Shown: piece by piece, positions 27,141 to 35,994 of the stretch
Layout of the letters: each line of letters opens with the position of its first letter
How positions within the stretch are numbered: the stretch's first letter is position 1
Assembly: GCA_902762325.1 (NCBI GenBank)
Contig: CACWNV010000002.1
Location: 32,836 to 96,835 of the forward strand
Reading direction: 5' to 3'
Source of the DNA: an uncultured Prevotellaceae bacterium
Lineage (GTDB): Bacteria; Bacteroidota; Bacteroidia; Bacteroidales; Bacteroidaceae
Length of the DNA: 64,000 nucleotides
The notes under the pieces: model-generated
The model's database searches: none
Told to the model about the DNA's origin: nothing
The model's input: only the letters and a program-made list of their open reading frames with translations
Program-made: the position numbers and the translations under genes

Positions 27141-28775
27141 ATGAAATCACATCTCATCACTTCATGTGTTATCGGGGCATCTCTCCTGCTCACGGGATGC
27201 CTGAACGAAACGCCCAAGGGACTGCTTTCGGAAGAGGATGCCTACGACAATGCCGTCAACCTGTATATCAACAGCGTGGCAACGCTCTACAACTATATCG
27301 GGGGTCATGAGGACTCTCAGGGACTGCAAGGCACCTATCGGGGTGTCTACGACTATAACACCTTCACCACGGACGAGGCAATCATTCCCACACGCGGAGG
27401 CGACTGGTACGACGGAGAGTACTGGCAGAACCTCTATCAGCATGAGTGGACCGACGACGACGAGGAACTGTACAACACGTGGAAATACCTCTTTAAGGTT
27501 GTCGTGCTGAGTAACAACTCGTTAGCGTATTTGGATAAATATAAGCATCTGCTCACCGAACAGCAGTATCGTGCCTGCCGGGCAGAAGTGCGCGGCATCC
27601 GAGCCCTCTACTATTTCTATCTGATAGACATGTTCGGAAACATCCCGCTGGTGGTGAGCAACGAACAGCCCATCAACGAGGTGAAGCAGAGCTCACGAAG
27701 CAACACGTTCAAGTTCATCGTCAAAGAACTGCAGGAGATAGAGCCCGACCTTGCCGACGTGCATAGCAACAAGAAAGGTGACTACTATGGGCGCATCACT
27801 CGTTCCGTCGCCTACTTCCTCCTTGCGAAGCTCATGCTGAATGCAGAGGTCTATGCCGACGACGACTGGACGGACGGGAAACGTCCCGACGGGAAGAGCC
27901 TGTTCTTCGAGGTACACGGAAAGAAGATGAACGCCTGGGAAGCGTGTGCCGCCTGGGTTGACCTCATCCGGCAGGATGACTACTGGCTGTCAACGAACTA
28001 TGAGGAGAACTTCTCGGTGAACAACGAGAACTCCAGCGAGAACATCTTCGTCATCCCCATGGACAAGCTGCAATACCAGAACTACTTCTGCAACAAGTTC
28101 CGCTCGTTCCACTACAACCACGCATCAGCACTGGGTGTAGGTGGGGAGAACGGAGCCTGTGCCACCGTCTCCACGGTGAGGAAGTTCGGATATGGCACCG
28201 ACAAGGTAGATCCGCGCTATGCCCTGAACTTCTATAGCGACACCATCCGCGTGAACAACGCCAATGTGCTGCTCGACAACGGGACACCATTGGTCTATTA
28301 TCCCCTGGAAGTGAAGCTCGACCTTACGGGGAGCAAATACGAGAAGACGGCAGGGGCACGCATGGCGAAATACGAAGTCGACCGCACCTCCTATACAGAC
28401 GGAAGGCTACAGGCAAACGACATAGTCCTGTTCCGCTACGCTGACGCCCTCCTCATGAAGGCAGAGGCAAACTACCGTAACGGCGACGACGGCTACCAGT
28501 ACCTGAGTGTCGTGTGCTTCCGGTCACACGCCAAAGCCATCGACAAGTCTGCCACACAAGAAGAAATCCTCTCCTTCATCCTCGACGAAAGGCTGCGTGA
28601 ACTGATGTGGGAAGGATGGCGGCGCCAGGATCTCATCCGCTACGACCTGTTCCACAGGGCATACGACCAGCGGACACCCATCTGGGACGAGGAAACAAGA
28701 TTCACCACCGTATTCCCCATCCCCAAAAGAGCCCTCGACCTGAACCGGAATCTGAAACAAAATCCAGGGTATTAA
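27141..28775 (+). CDS. SusD/RagB-family nutrient-binding lipoprotein
   Basis: The 544-residue product carries a lipoprotein signal with lipobox LLLTGC (Cys about 20), so it should be anchored to the outer membrane facing outward. It shows the SusD tetratricopeptide-like helical organisation: a central RAEVRGIRALYYFYLIDMFG and PLVVSNE region and the conserved C-terminal ILDERLRELMWEGWRRQDLIRYD followed by FPIPKRALDLNRNLKQNPGY. It caps the SusC-like channel encoded 15 bases upstream and forms a two-gene transport unit with it. A large stem-loop follows the stop codon. Confidence 0.95.
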   Translation: MKSHLITSCVIGASLLLTGCLNETPKGLLSEEDAYDNAVNLYINSVATLYNYIGGHEDSQGLQGTYRGVYDYNTFTTDEAIIPTRGGDWYDGEYWQNLYQHEWTDDDEELYNTWKYLFKVVVLSNNSLAYLDKYKHLLTEQQYRACRAEVRGIRALYYFYLIDMFGNIPLVVSNEQPINEVKQSSRSNTFKFIVKELQEIEPDLADVHSNKKGDYYGRITRSVAYFLLAKLMLNAEVYADDDWTDGKRPDGKSLFFEVHGKKMNAWEACAAWVDLIRQDDYWLSTNYEENFSVNNENSSENIFVIPMDKLQYQNYFCNKFRSFHYNHASALGVGGENGACATVSTVRKFGYGTDKVDPRYALNFYSDTIRVNNANVLLDNGTPLVYYPLEVKLDLTGSKYEKTAGARMAKYEVDRTSYTDGRLQANDIVLFRYADALLMKAEANYRNGDDGYQYLSVVCFRSHAKAIDKSATQEEILSFILDERLRELMWEGWRRQDLIRYDLFHRAYDQRTPIWDEETRFTTVFPIPKRALDLNRNLKQNPGY

Positions 28776-28821
28776 CGGAAATCACCTAACAGATTGATAC
28801 TGAGGAAGAAGGATTTCCTTT

Positions 28822-28921
28822 GAAGTGTGAAGGAGGAATTATTGACCATTGACCGTTGACCGTTGATGTTCAATTTTCCAAGGTCAATGGTGAATGTTCA
28901 ATGGCTAACACTTCACACTTC
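28822..28921. repeat. 100-base nested inverted repeat downstream of susD
   Basis: GAAGTGTGAAG (28822-28832) and its exact reverse complement CTTCACACTTC (28911-28921) bracket a second inverted pair: short TTGACC repeats with CCATTGACC on the left, GGTCAATGG (28882-28890) on the right. The structure could end the susCD transcript. The TTGACC-type microrepeats suggest a dispersed element. Confidence 0.6.
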
Positions 28922-28974
28922 TGACTTCACACTCGCCGAAGGCGATTACTTCATTCTGTCTTTTCCTGATTTTG

Positions 28975-29057
28975 GTTGACAGTTTTTTATCTTTTTCCTG
29001 ATGTGGTTGACAGTCGTTTTACTGAATAAGTTGACAATCTTCCTGACATCGTTGACA
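28975..29057 (+). repeat. four GTTGACA direct repeats upstream of the AT-rich cassette
   Basis: GTTGACA occurs at 28975, 29006, 29030 and 29051, each time preceded by a CTGA-containing context (for example CCTGATGTGGTTGACAG). Spacing shrinks from 31 to 24 to 21 bases. Serial protein-binding sites or the end of a decayed insertion sequence would both give this pattern. The array marks the sharp change to AT-rich DNA. Confidence 0.5.
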
Positions 29058-29133
29058 TATTCCTAAATATTTTATCATCACGTTGTGATAATCTTGGAAA
29101 AAAGATGTAAATTTGCATTTGACTTAAAAAAGT

Positions 29134-29208
29134 ATGGCAAAGAAAGAGAATACGACTTCTATCAGATCTGAGAATATCCAGAAGCAACTAGGGAGTATAG
29201 TATTTTAG
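29134..29208 (+). pseudogene. 24-codon open frame, possible gene stump
   Basis: A perfect TAnnTTTG box (TAAATTTG, 29108-29115) precedes an ATG that opens MAKKENTTSIRSENIQKQLG and stops after 24 codons. It may be the remaining 5' end of a gene lost on insertion of the downstream cassette, or a leader peptide for it. I do not recognise a family. Confidence 0.25.
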
Positions 29209-29263
29209 CCTATAGATGGTAAACTAAAAATAATTATCAATTTAATCTAAAAATAAACAGACT

Positions 29264-29899
29264 ATGATTTTACAACGTGAAACGCTAAGCATATCTGGAC
29301 AACTGAACGCTTTTAACAATTCTGCAGATACCATAAAAAAACAAATAAAAGCAGAAGGCCTTGTCTATTCCCCATGGATACGGCGAGATCTGACACTTAT
29401 AGGGTTTTTGCCATACTCTTTCCGTGAAATGGATGCAATCATAAACATGCCATTTGTTTTTACACCATTACTGCTAAAATACGAGCATTCAGATAAACTA
29501 TTTCTTATATACAAGGCAGTAAAATGTGCAAAAGGGAATTCATATCCCTTAAGGTCAGGATTGGATTTTATATCCGTTTTCGATGACATCCCAGAATACT
29601 GTCTACGTGGGGTACAAGGAAAAACTCAGTCTATATATGGAGATTTACTTAATGCACTTATTAATAAACAAAAGACAAAGGCATTGAAAGGCTTTATGAA
29701 TAGATTTGAAGAGCAAGAACATGGGCAATACGCTTATCTTGGCATGGACTTTGATTGGGAATTATCAAGGGGGCATATTCAATGCATCTGTCGTGATTTC
29801 CTTTGTCTTTGCTCATACATGAATGAAGTGACAGGTAATATTACGTATGTATTATTACCATCAACAGATGTCTATAAAATTTTAGAGGTGGATGAATGA
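29264..29899 (+). CDS. hypothetical protein, first gene of AT-rich cassette
   Basis: I do not recognise this 211-residue protein. It has no signal peptide or membrane segment. Visible features are a mixed alpha/beta pattern, a hydrophobic central region (NMPFVFTPLLLKYEHSDKLFLIYKAV) and a cysteine cluster near residue 180 (CICRDFLCLC) that could bind a metal or simply be structural. Codon choice is clearly more AT-rich than in susD upstream or pepC downstream, which suggests horizontal acquisition. Its last eight bases overlap the next gene, so the two are probably translated together. A role linked to the DUF1016 nuclease at the end of the cassette is possible but unproven. Confidence 0.6.
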   Translation: MILQRETLSISGQLNAFNNSADTIKKQIKAEGLVYSPWIRRDLTLIGFLPYSFREMDAIINMPFVFTPLLLKYEHSDKLFLIYKAVKCAKGNSYPLRSGLDFISVFDDIPEYCLRGVQGKTQSIYGDLLNALINKQKTKALKGFMNRFEEQEHGQYAYLGMDFDWELSRGHIQCICRDFLCLCSYMNEVTGNITYVLLPSTDVYKILEVDE

Positions 29900-30125
29900 A
29901 ATAAATGAAACATATTATTTTGCCGATATTAATTCAGAATTCCAGTATGGGAAATATATTGGACTACCCTTGTATTATGTCTTGATAAGAGATATAGATT
30001 ATATTTATTGGACTTTTAATACAATCTATGACTTTAAAATCAGCAAAATAACTTTGGCTCAAATACGCCTCTTTTTCCCTAAGTTTATAATATCAGCCTC
30101 TTTTGCATCACATATTGTGGGATAA
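29892..30125 (+). CDS. small protein with ExoX-like C-terminal domain
   Basis: The 77-residue product contains FQYGKYIGLPLYYVLIRDID followed by YIYW. This matches the pattern F-GK-G-pl--V---D--YI-W of the small ExoX-like C-terminal module that is often attached to DEDD exonucleases and also occurs alone in mobile regions. No nuclease domain is present here. It overlaps the previous gene by eight bases and is AT-rich. The domain match rests on motif shape only. The C-terminal 25 residues have no recognisable features, so slight truncation is possible. Confidence 0.5.
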   Translation: MNEINETYYFADINSEFQYGKYIGLPLYYVLIRDIDYIYWTFNTIYDFKISKITLAQIRLFFPKFIISASFASHIVG

Positions 30126-30176
30126 ATATGCTGACTCTTTAGTAATGTTTCAGATGTCAGTTTAAAATAGAAATAT

Positions 30177-30629
30177 ATGATTAGAGTAGAAGATAAATTA
30201 GAGGAAGCAACAAATTTGATTGTTGAAGCCAAATATATAATTGAAGAGGTCATAAACAATCCTCAATATCCAAATATTCTTGGAACAAAGAATCGAGAAT
30301 ATTTGGAAACTACTACAGAACTGATAAGTATGTTGTCAAAGATAGAAGATAAAAAAATAGCAGATTTACCAATAGAAGCTGTTTACAAGTTTCTGTATTT
30401 AAGCTATAAAAAAACTCAAGAAGAGAATAGTAAACTAAAACAAGACTTAAAACAATTGTTAGTAAGGAAGGATTTGGATGAAGAAAAACAAGTCCTCATT
30501 TTGAAACTGATGAGATCAGAACGTGAAAATGAAGATTTAAAGAAACAATTTGAAACTGTATCTAGAAAATTAGCAGAACGGACTATTAAGTATCGAAATA
30601 AGATTAAAGAACTAAAGGCTCAACTCTAA
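30177..30629 (+). CDS. coiled-coil protein of unknown function
   Basis: The 150-residue product is highly charged. After a helical N-terminal half (DKLEEATNLIVEAKYIIEEV), residues about 85-150 show heptad-like spacing of leucines with alternating Lys and Glu (EENSKLKQDLKQLLVRKDL to YRNKIKELKAQL), the signature of a long coiled coil. There is no signal peptide. It lies 51 bases after the ExoX-like gene and 20 bases before the DUF1016 nuclease gene on the same strand, so it is probably part of the same transcript. It may be an oligomerisation or adaptor subunit; this is inference. Confidence 0.55.
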   Translation: MIRVEDKLEEATNLIVEAKYIIEEVINNPQYPNILGTKNREYLETTTELISMLSKIEDKKIADLPIEAVYKFLYLSYKKTQEENSKLKQDLKQLLVRKDLDEEKQVLILKLMRSERENEDLKKQFETVSRKLAERTIKYRNKIKELKAQL

Positions 30630-30649
30630 GAAATAATTAATTCTCAATA

Positions 30650-31813
30650 ATGGAAGAGAACAAAAACATAGAAATACGAATAGAAACTCCATCGTTTGTA
30701 TATCGTGACGGCATGACTACCAACAGAGAATATGTTGAATGGCTATCGGATGTAAAAGCACGTTTCCGACATAGTCAGATAAAAGCTTCGATTCGCGTGA
30801 ACACTTCAATGCTTGATTTTTATTGGAGTGTTGGCAGGGATTTAGTAGTCTTGCGTGCCGAAGAGAGTTGGGGAGCAGGAGTTGTTAAGCAGTTTGCTCT
30901 TGATATGCGACATGCATTCCCTGATGCAACAGGTTTCTCTCATACCAATGTAAAATATATGAAGCAGTGGTATTCGTTTTATTTTGAACAATTTACAAAA
31001 AGCCAACAACTTGTTGGCCAATTGGGTTCAACAGAAATAAGCCACCAAATTTGTGATCAAATCAGTATTTTTAGAAAAAGCCAACAAGTTGTTGGCCAAT
31101 TAGAAATGCCAGAGGAATTTGGGGTGGTTCCATGGGGACATCATATACAAATATTCTCAAGATGCAAATCTCTTGGCGAAGCTATTTTTTATGTAAATAA
31201 AGTTTCTACCGAAGGATGGAGCCGTTCATTTTTGGAACATCAAGTGGATTCTCACTTCTTTGAGACACAAGGCTCAGCAATTAGCAATTTCGATAAAACA
31301 TTGCCAGCATCTCAGATTGAATCGGCTAAGGAATTATTGAAGAAGGAATACGATTTGAGTTTCATAACGATCAAGGAGATAAATAAAGAAAAGGATTTGG
31401 AGAATGCTTTGGCCAATAACATCACTCAATTTCTTCTAGAACTTGGCAAAGGTTTTTCATACGTGGGGCGTCAAATGGAATTACAGATGCCCGGAGGTCA
31501 AACTTTCTTTCCCGATTTGGTATTCTACCATATACCTCAGCATAGATATATTGTTGTAGAACTAAAAGCGGTTAAATTTATCCCTGAGTATGCCGGCAAG
31601 CTCAACTTCTATGTCACAGCTGCAGACAAGCTATTGCGAGGTGAAACTGATAATCCCTCTGTAGGTTTGCTTATTTGTAAATCCACAGATAAAACCATCG
31701 TAGAATGGTCGCTGCAAGATATACAGAAGCCTTTGGGTGTGGCAACCTACCAGTTACAAGAAGTGGTTGAACGAACCATCGTGGAAATCGAAAACAGAAA
31801 AGAAAACGTGTAG
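30650..31813 (+). CDS. DUF1016 (YhcG-family) PD-(D/E)XK nuclease-domain protein
   Basis: The 387-residue protein has the two parts of the YhcG family. The N-terminal helical DUF1016 domain contains NTSMLDFYWSVGRDLV and YMKQWYSFYF. The C-terminal nuclease-like domain contains FSYVGRQMELQMPGG, FFPDLVFYHIPQHRYIVVELK (metal-binding Asp plus E-x-K) and YVTAADKLLRGETDNPSVGLLIC. Family members are often found beside restriction genes and toxin systems. Between the domains, just before VPWGHHIQIF, a KSQQxVGQL segment occurs twice, encoded by near-identical palindromic DNA. It is the last gene of the AT-rich cassette. A second DUF1016 gene lies at 45866. Confidence 0.85.
   Translation: MEENKNIEIRIETPSFVYRDGMTTNREYVEWLSDVKARFRHSQIKASIRVNTSMLDFYWSVGRDLVVLRAEESWGAGVVKQFALDMRHAFPDATGFSHTNVKYMKQWYSFYFEQFTKSQQLVGQLGSTEISHQICDQISIFRKSQQVVGQLEMPEEFGVVPWGHHIQIFSRCKSLGEAIFYVNKVSTEGWSRSFLEHQVDSHFFETQGSAISNFDKTLPASQIESAKELLKKEYDLSFITIKEINKEKDLENALANNITQFLLELGKGFSYVGRQMELQMPGGQTFFPDLVFYHIPQHRYIVVELKAVKFIPEYAGKLNFYVTAADKLLRGETDNPSVGLLICKSTDKTIVEWSLQDIQKPLGVATYQLQEVVERTIVEIENRKENV
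30997..31101 (+). repeat. duplicated palindrome inside the DUF1016 gene
   Basis: A 27-base sequence at 30997-31023 recurs at 31075-31101 with one mismatch. Each copy contains a perfect palindrome (GCCAACAA-N-TTGTTGGC). The period is 78 bases, or 26 codons, so the frame is kept whatever the copy number. Confidence 0.8.
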
Positions 31814-31901
31814 ATGCTCATGGGGCAAAGTCCTAAAATGTTTCATTAAACAACAAGGTGGTTTTAATGATGTTTTAGGTGTATTCCCCTACAATAGATT
31901 T

Positions 31902-31933
31902 AACCCCGAAGGTAAACAAATACTTTCGGGGTT
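31902..31933. terminator. bidirectional terminator between convergent genes
   Basis: AACCCCGAA (31902-31910) pairs perfectly with TTCGGGGTT (31925-31933) and is followed by a T-rich stretch. It separates the DUF1016 cassette from the peptidase gene on the opposite strand. Confidence 0.75.
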
Positions 31934-31939
31934 ATTTCT

Positions 31940-33346
31940 TTACAATGAATCTCCGGCAAAGAGGGGATCTTCGGGCATCACCATGATTGGTTTCTGGTCG
32001 TACTGCTTCAATGTCTCGGGCGATACGTATTGCTTGTCGACGACGAGACGGAACATGTATTCGTTGAACCAGCGGTCGGTCATGATGAGACAACCGCTCT
32101 GACCGTACGACGGTCCCCATGAGTTCTCCACTTTCCATTTCTTCGGCTTGCCGTTCGCGTCTAAGTCGACCGCCGTAAGTGTCATGGCATGGGTGCTGCC
32201 GCTATCGAAGGTGGCGATGCGCTGAGCCTTGTCCATGTTGAAGGATGTCCCGAAGAGTGAGCCATAGTCGTAGTTCTCGGTGTCGAGATAGCCGCGCTTG
32301 CGGTCGAACTGCTTCCCTACGTCGTAGCTGCTGTATAGCTTGCGTCCGTCCTTCAACGAGGCGATTGCCAACTGGGCGATGTCCTCCATCGGCAGATTCA
32401 GGTACTTCCAGTTGGTGCCGTCGTAGGTATGGCGGTCGTATTCCACCTCAAAGGTCTTGTAATAGGGGCGGCGCGGGTCGTTCATCACCATGATGAACGT
32501 GCCTTTCAGGGGTGCTCCCACCGTCTCCTGATAGAACTCCTTGGGGGTGTACTTGCGAGGCTCGCCCTTCTGCTTCCCGTTCTTGTCGACATGTGCATAC
32601 GTGAACTCCTTCACCGGTTCGCCTAACGTGAGGCAGAGCATGTCATAGACCGTGGAGAGCATCTCCGTCTTTCTCTTCTTGATGTCAGCCGGTTTCTTCT
32701 TGTCTGCCACCATCTGTCTCAGTTCGAGTGCGAACTCGCGGAGCTTGGAGGCGACGAGCCGTGCCATCCTGCTGGTGTTCTCTGCCGAGTAGGTTTCTGG
32801 TACGACACGCATGGGGACGAGTCCGTACTTCTCTGCCAGGTCGGAGACGCCGCAGAACGTACCGCCGTCGTTGATGGGGTTCTTGAAGAAGAACTGCACG
32901 CGGATGTCGTCGATGGGCTTCTTGGCATTGTCGATGGAGCCCTGCAGCATCAGGTTGGCTTTCTCCAGCTGGTCATAGAAGAACAGGTAGTCGTGTGAGA
33001 ACTCCACGGCAAGAGTGTCGTTGTGCCGTTTGGCAAAGTTGGCGCGTAGCACGTTCAGTCCTGAGAACATCCAGCAGCGTCCAGACGACTTCTGGTCGTG
33101 GATGGACTGCTTGGGAGTCTCCACGCTGAAAGAGGTGTCGAAAGCGCCCTGGTTGGCGAAGTTCTTCGTGAGGTCGTCGATAGGGTTCGCAGCAATCGCA
33201 TTGAACAGAGCCTTCTGCTGGGGTGTTGCCGCATGAGCCTTCTCGAGTTGCTGAAGCATCTGTGCGGAGATGCCCCCGTCGTTCTGGGCAGCCGCCATGC
33301 CGCTGACGGTCAGCAGGATGCCCATTAAGAGTGTTTTCTGTTTCAT
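31940..33346 (-). CDS. C1B-family cysteine peptidase (aminopeptidase C / bleomycin hydrolase type), exported
   Basis: This papain-fold aminopeptidase carries the full catalytic set: Cys91 in DQKSSGRCWMFSGLN, His in STHAMTLTAVD and Asn in KVENSWGPSYG. Bleomycin hydrolase and PepC are usually cytoplasmic, but this protein begins with a clear signal peptide when started at the ATG at 33346 (MKQKTLLMGILLTVSGMAAAQ). A start four codons upstream (33358) is also possible. It should therefore degrade peptides in the periplasm or outside the cell. The 468-residue length is normal. The next gene upstream on the same strand encodes a small exported protein, 9-21 bases away. Confidence 0.92.
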   Translation of the reverse strand: MKQKTLLMGILLTVSGMAAAQNDGGISAQMLQQLEKAHAATPQQKALFNAIAANPIDDLTKNFANQGAFDTSFSVETPKQSIHDQKSSGRCWMFSGLNVLRANFAKRHNDTLAVEFSHDYLFFYDQLEKANLMLQGSIDNAKKPIDDIRVQFFFKNPINDGGTFCGVSDLAEKYGLVPMRVVPETYSAENTSRMARLVASKLREFALELRQMVADKKKPADIKKRKTEMLSTVYDMLCLTLGEPVKEFTYAHVDKNGKQKGEPRKYTPKEFYQETVGAPLKGTFIMVMNDPRRPYYKTFEVEYDRHTYDGTNWKYLNLPMEDIAQLAIASLKDGRKLYSSYDVGKQFDRKRGYLDTENYDYGSLFGTSFNMDKAQRIATFDSGSTHAMTLTAVDLDANGKPKKWKVENSWGPSYGQSGCLIMTDRWFNEYMFRLVVDKQYVSPETLKQYDQKPIMVMPEDPLFAGDSL

Positions 33347-33367
33347 GTGAATCATCATTTATCGTTG

Positions 33368-33889
33368 TTACTTGTTAGTTTCCGTGGCAGGTGTCTGTTT
33401 CTCGTCCCATTCCTCAAGGATTTTCCGGGCTCTCTTCAGGTGTTTCTTATCCCTGCGGCGCCGCTTGTCAAGCAGGCTGGAGAAGTCGAAGCTGGCAACA
33501 CCCTTCGGTGCCAGCATTGCCCCTTCGCTGGCGGCGTTGCTCACCCATCCCTCTATCATCGCCGCCACTCGCGGGTCGAGCTCTGAGACGATCACCTCGG
33601 GAAGCAGATGTTCGTTGGGCAACAGATACATTGTGTCGGTCACCTCCTTTGCCAGCAGCTTCTCCTTTCCGTAGCGCACATGGCTGAACATCACGCTATC
33701 GAAAGGCTCTCCGATGTCCACCCTGCCCTGCTTATCCGTGAAGACGATCATGCGGTTATCAACTTTTACAGACACGTCAGGGATGATCTGATAGGTGTCC
33801 ATATCCACTACCACGATGCTCCGGTGCGTCTGCGCCATCACGGGGAGACAGAACAAAGAGAGTATCAGAATCGTTTTAAATATCTTCAT
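33368..33889 (-). CDS. exported protein with carboxypeptidase-regulatory-like beta-sandwich
   Basis: The 173-residue product has a signal peptide (MKIFKTILILSLFCLPVMAQ). A short beta-sandwich follows of the kind seen at the N-terminus of TonB-dependent receptors: IVVVDMDTYQIIPDVSVKVDN, FTDKQGRVDIG, DSVMFSHVRYGKEKL and then LPEVIVSE. The C-terminal third is basic and helical (DKRRRRDKKHLKRARKILEEW). No enzymatic motif is visible. It is the first gene of a two-gene unit with the C1B peptidase, so it may serve at the same cell-surface site. The specific role is unknown. Confidence 0.7.
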   Translation of the reverse strand: MKIFKTILILSLFCLPVMAQTHRSIVVVDMDTYQIIPDVSVKVDNRMIVFTDKQGRVDIGEPFDSVMFSHVRYGKEKLLAKEVTDTMYLLPNEHLLPEVIVSELDPRVAAMIEGWVSNAASEGAMLAPKGVASFDFSSLLDKRRRRDKKHLKRARKILEEWDEKQTPATETNK

Positions 33890-34023
33890 CTTTCTTCTCG
33901 TTTATCATGCAAAGGTAAGGAGTTAAAAGAAAAATACAGAATGGTGGCGGCAAGTATTAAGAAGAATTAGACAAAAACAACGATATTTGATGGTTGGTGT
34001 CAGACCGAAAAAGCGACAATTAT

Positions 34024-34054
34024 TTTGTAGTTCAACCAAATAACATTATCTTTG
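34024..34054 (+). promoter_or_regulatory. promoter of dxs
   Basis: TTTG (34024-34027) and TATCTTTG (34047-34054) match the Bacteroidales TTTG / TAnnTTTG consensus with a 19-base spacer. The dxs ATG follows 26 bases later. Confidence 0.75.
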
Positions 34055-34079
34055 CAAAGTTATTCGTAACAGGAACTGC

Positions 34080-35972
34080 ATGGATAAAGAGAAATTCAAT
34101 CTTCTGAACCAAATAAAATACCCCTCCGACCTGCGTCGTCTGAGTATCGGACAGCTGCCGGAGGTCTGCAGGGAACTGCGTGAAGACATTGTAGAAGAGC
34201 TGTCGGTAAACCCCGGTCACCTCGCCTCGTCGCTGGGAGTGACCGAGCTGACCGTTGCCCTTCACTATGTCTATGACACCCCTAACGACCTCCTTGTCTG
34301 GGACGTAGGTCATCAGGCATACGGCCATAAGATTCTCACCGGCCGGCGCGAGACGTTCTGCACGAACCGTAAGCTGCATGGTCTGCGCCCCTTCCCCACG
34401 CCTCTTGAGAGCGAATACGACACGTTCACCTGCGGTCATGCCTCGAACTCCATCTCTGCCGCATTAGGAATGGCGGTGGCAAACAGAGACCGTCATGTCG
34501 TTGCCATCATCGGCGACGGAGCCATGAGCGGCGGTCTTGCCTTCGAGGGACTGAACAACGTGTCGAGCACTCCCAATGACCTGCTCATCGTGTTGAACGA
34601 CAACGACATGTCGATAGACCGTGCCGTGGGAGGCATGGAGAAGTATCTGCTGAACTTAGACACCAACGCCACCTATAATAAGATACGTTTCAAGGCATCG
34701 CAATGGCTCCATGCGCGTGGTCTGATGAGTGAAGACCGCCGGAAAGGACTCATCCGCCTGAACAACGCCATCAAGTCGGCGCTCAGTCACCAGCAGAACA
34801 TCTTCGAGGGCATGAACATCCGCTACTTCGGTCCCTTCGACGGGCACAACGTCGAAGAGCTTGTCCGCATCCTCAATCAGCTGAAGAACATGAGAGGTCC
34901 GAAGCTGCTGCATCTGCATACCACCAAGGGAAAGGGCTACAAGCCCGCCGAGGAGTCGGCAACCATCTGGCATGCTCCGGGCAAGTTTGATGCGGAGACC
35001 GGCGAGCGGATATGCTCCAATGATGAGACGCTCCCTCCCAAGTATCAGGACGTGTTCGGTCATACGCTCCTACGGCTGGCAAAGGAGAACCCCAGGATTG
35101 TGGGTGTCACTCCCGCCATGCCTTCGGGCTGTTCGATGAACATCATGATGAAGGAGCTGCCCAAGCGTACGTTTGACGTGGGCATCGCCGAGGGACATGC
35201 CGTCACGTTCTCAGGCGGCATGGCAAAAGAAGGACTGCAGCCCTTCTGCAACATCTATAGTGCGTTTGCCCAGCGAGCCTACGACAACATCATCCACGAC
35301 GTGGCTGTGCTCAACCTCCCTGTGGTGCTCTGTCTCGACCGTGCCGGACTGGTCGGTGAAGACGGGGCGACGCATCACGGTGCCTTCGACCTTGCCGCCT
35401 TGCGGTGCATCCCCAACCTGACCATCTGCTCTCCATTGAACGAGCGAGAACTGGTGAATCTGATGTACACCGCTCAGTTGCCAGACAAGGGAACCTTCAT
35501 CATCCGCTATCCGCGAGGCCGCGGTGAATTCCCGCTGGCATCACCCGAGGACAAGCCCGTGTGGGAACAGCCGTTTGAGGAGATTCCCATAGGCAAGGGA
35601 CGGAAGCTGAAGGAAGGAAAGGGGACGGCGGTGCTGAGCATCGGACCTGTCGGCAACAACGTGGCAGAAGCCGTCCGTGACACGGAAGCCGCCCATTACG
35701 ACCTGCGCTTCCTGAAGCCTCTCGACGAAACATTGCTACACGAGCTGGGACAAAACTTCAAGCATATCATCACGGTGGAAGACGGAGTGAGAAACGGAGG
35801 CATGGGCAGTGCCGTCCTCGAATGGATGAGCGACCACGACTACCATCCGCACGTCGTCCGTCTGGGACTGCCCGACGAGTTTGTGGAACACGGAACAGTT
35901 GCCGAACTCCAGCACATCGTCGGACTGGATGCCGGGAACATCAGGAAGACGTTGTCTGAGATCAACAATTAA
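34080..35972 (+). CDS. dxs: 1-deoxy-D-xylulose-5-phosphate synthase
   Basis: Dxs condenses pyruvate and glyceraldehyde-3-phosphate, the committed step of the methylerythritol phosphate route to isoprenoids, with thiamine diphosphate as cofactor. The 630-residue protein shows the early family segment [19 protein letters not shown], the ThDP/metal motif [18 protein letters not shown] to LNDNDMSID, and the transketolase-like central domain with [18 protein letters not shown] and [18 protein letters not shown]. The length is normal. It is followed by trkA and trkH on the same strand, a gene order I recall from many Bacteroidales. Confidence 0.96.
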   Translation: MDKEKFNLLNQIKYPSDLRRLSIGQLPEVCRELREDIVEELSVNPGHLASSLGVTELTVALHYVYDTPNDLLVWDVGHQAYGHKILTGRRETFCTNRKLHGLRPFPTPLESEYDTFTCGHASNSISAALGMAVANRDRHVVAIIGDGAMSGGLAFEGLNNVSSTPNDLLIVLNDNDMSIDRAVGGMEKYLLNLDTNATYNKIRFKASQWLHARGLMSEDRRKGLIRLNNAIKSALSHQQNIFEGMNIRYFGPFDGHNVEELVRILNQLKNMRGPKLLHLHTTKGKGYKPAEESATIWHAPGKFDAETGERICSNDETLPPKYQDVFGHTLLRLAKENPRIVGVTPAMPSGCSMNIMMKELPKRTFDVGIAEGHAVTFSGGMAKEGLQPFCNIYSAFAQRAYDNIIHDVAVLNLPVVLCLDRAGLVGEDGATHHGAFDLAALRCIPNLTICSPLNERELVNLMYTAQLPDKGTFIIRYPRGRGEFPLASPEDKPVWEQPFEEIPIGKGRKLKEGKGTAVLSIGPVGNNVAEAVRDTEAAHYDLRFLKPLDETLLHELGQNFKHIITVEDGVRNGGMGSAVLEWMSDHDYHPHVVRLGLPDEFVEHGTVAELQHIVGLDAGNIRKTLSEINN

Positions 35973-35994
35973 TGCTATTTATTTATCATTCATT

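Noticed and set aside
24390-28775. A complete polysaccharide utilisation locus
   Set aside because: Only the SusC/SusD pair is present; no glycoside hydrolase, lyase or sensor gene is adjacent.
28776-31939. Genomic island with its own integrase and tRNA attachment site
   Set aside because: Composition and gene content suggest transfer, but I found no integrase, no tRNA gene and no flanking direct repeats.
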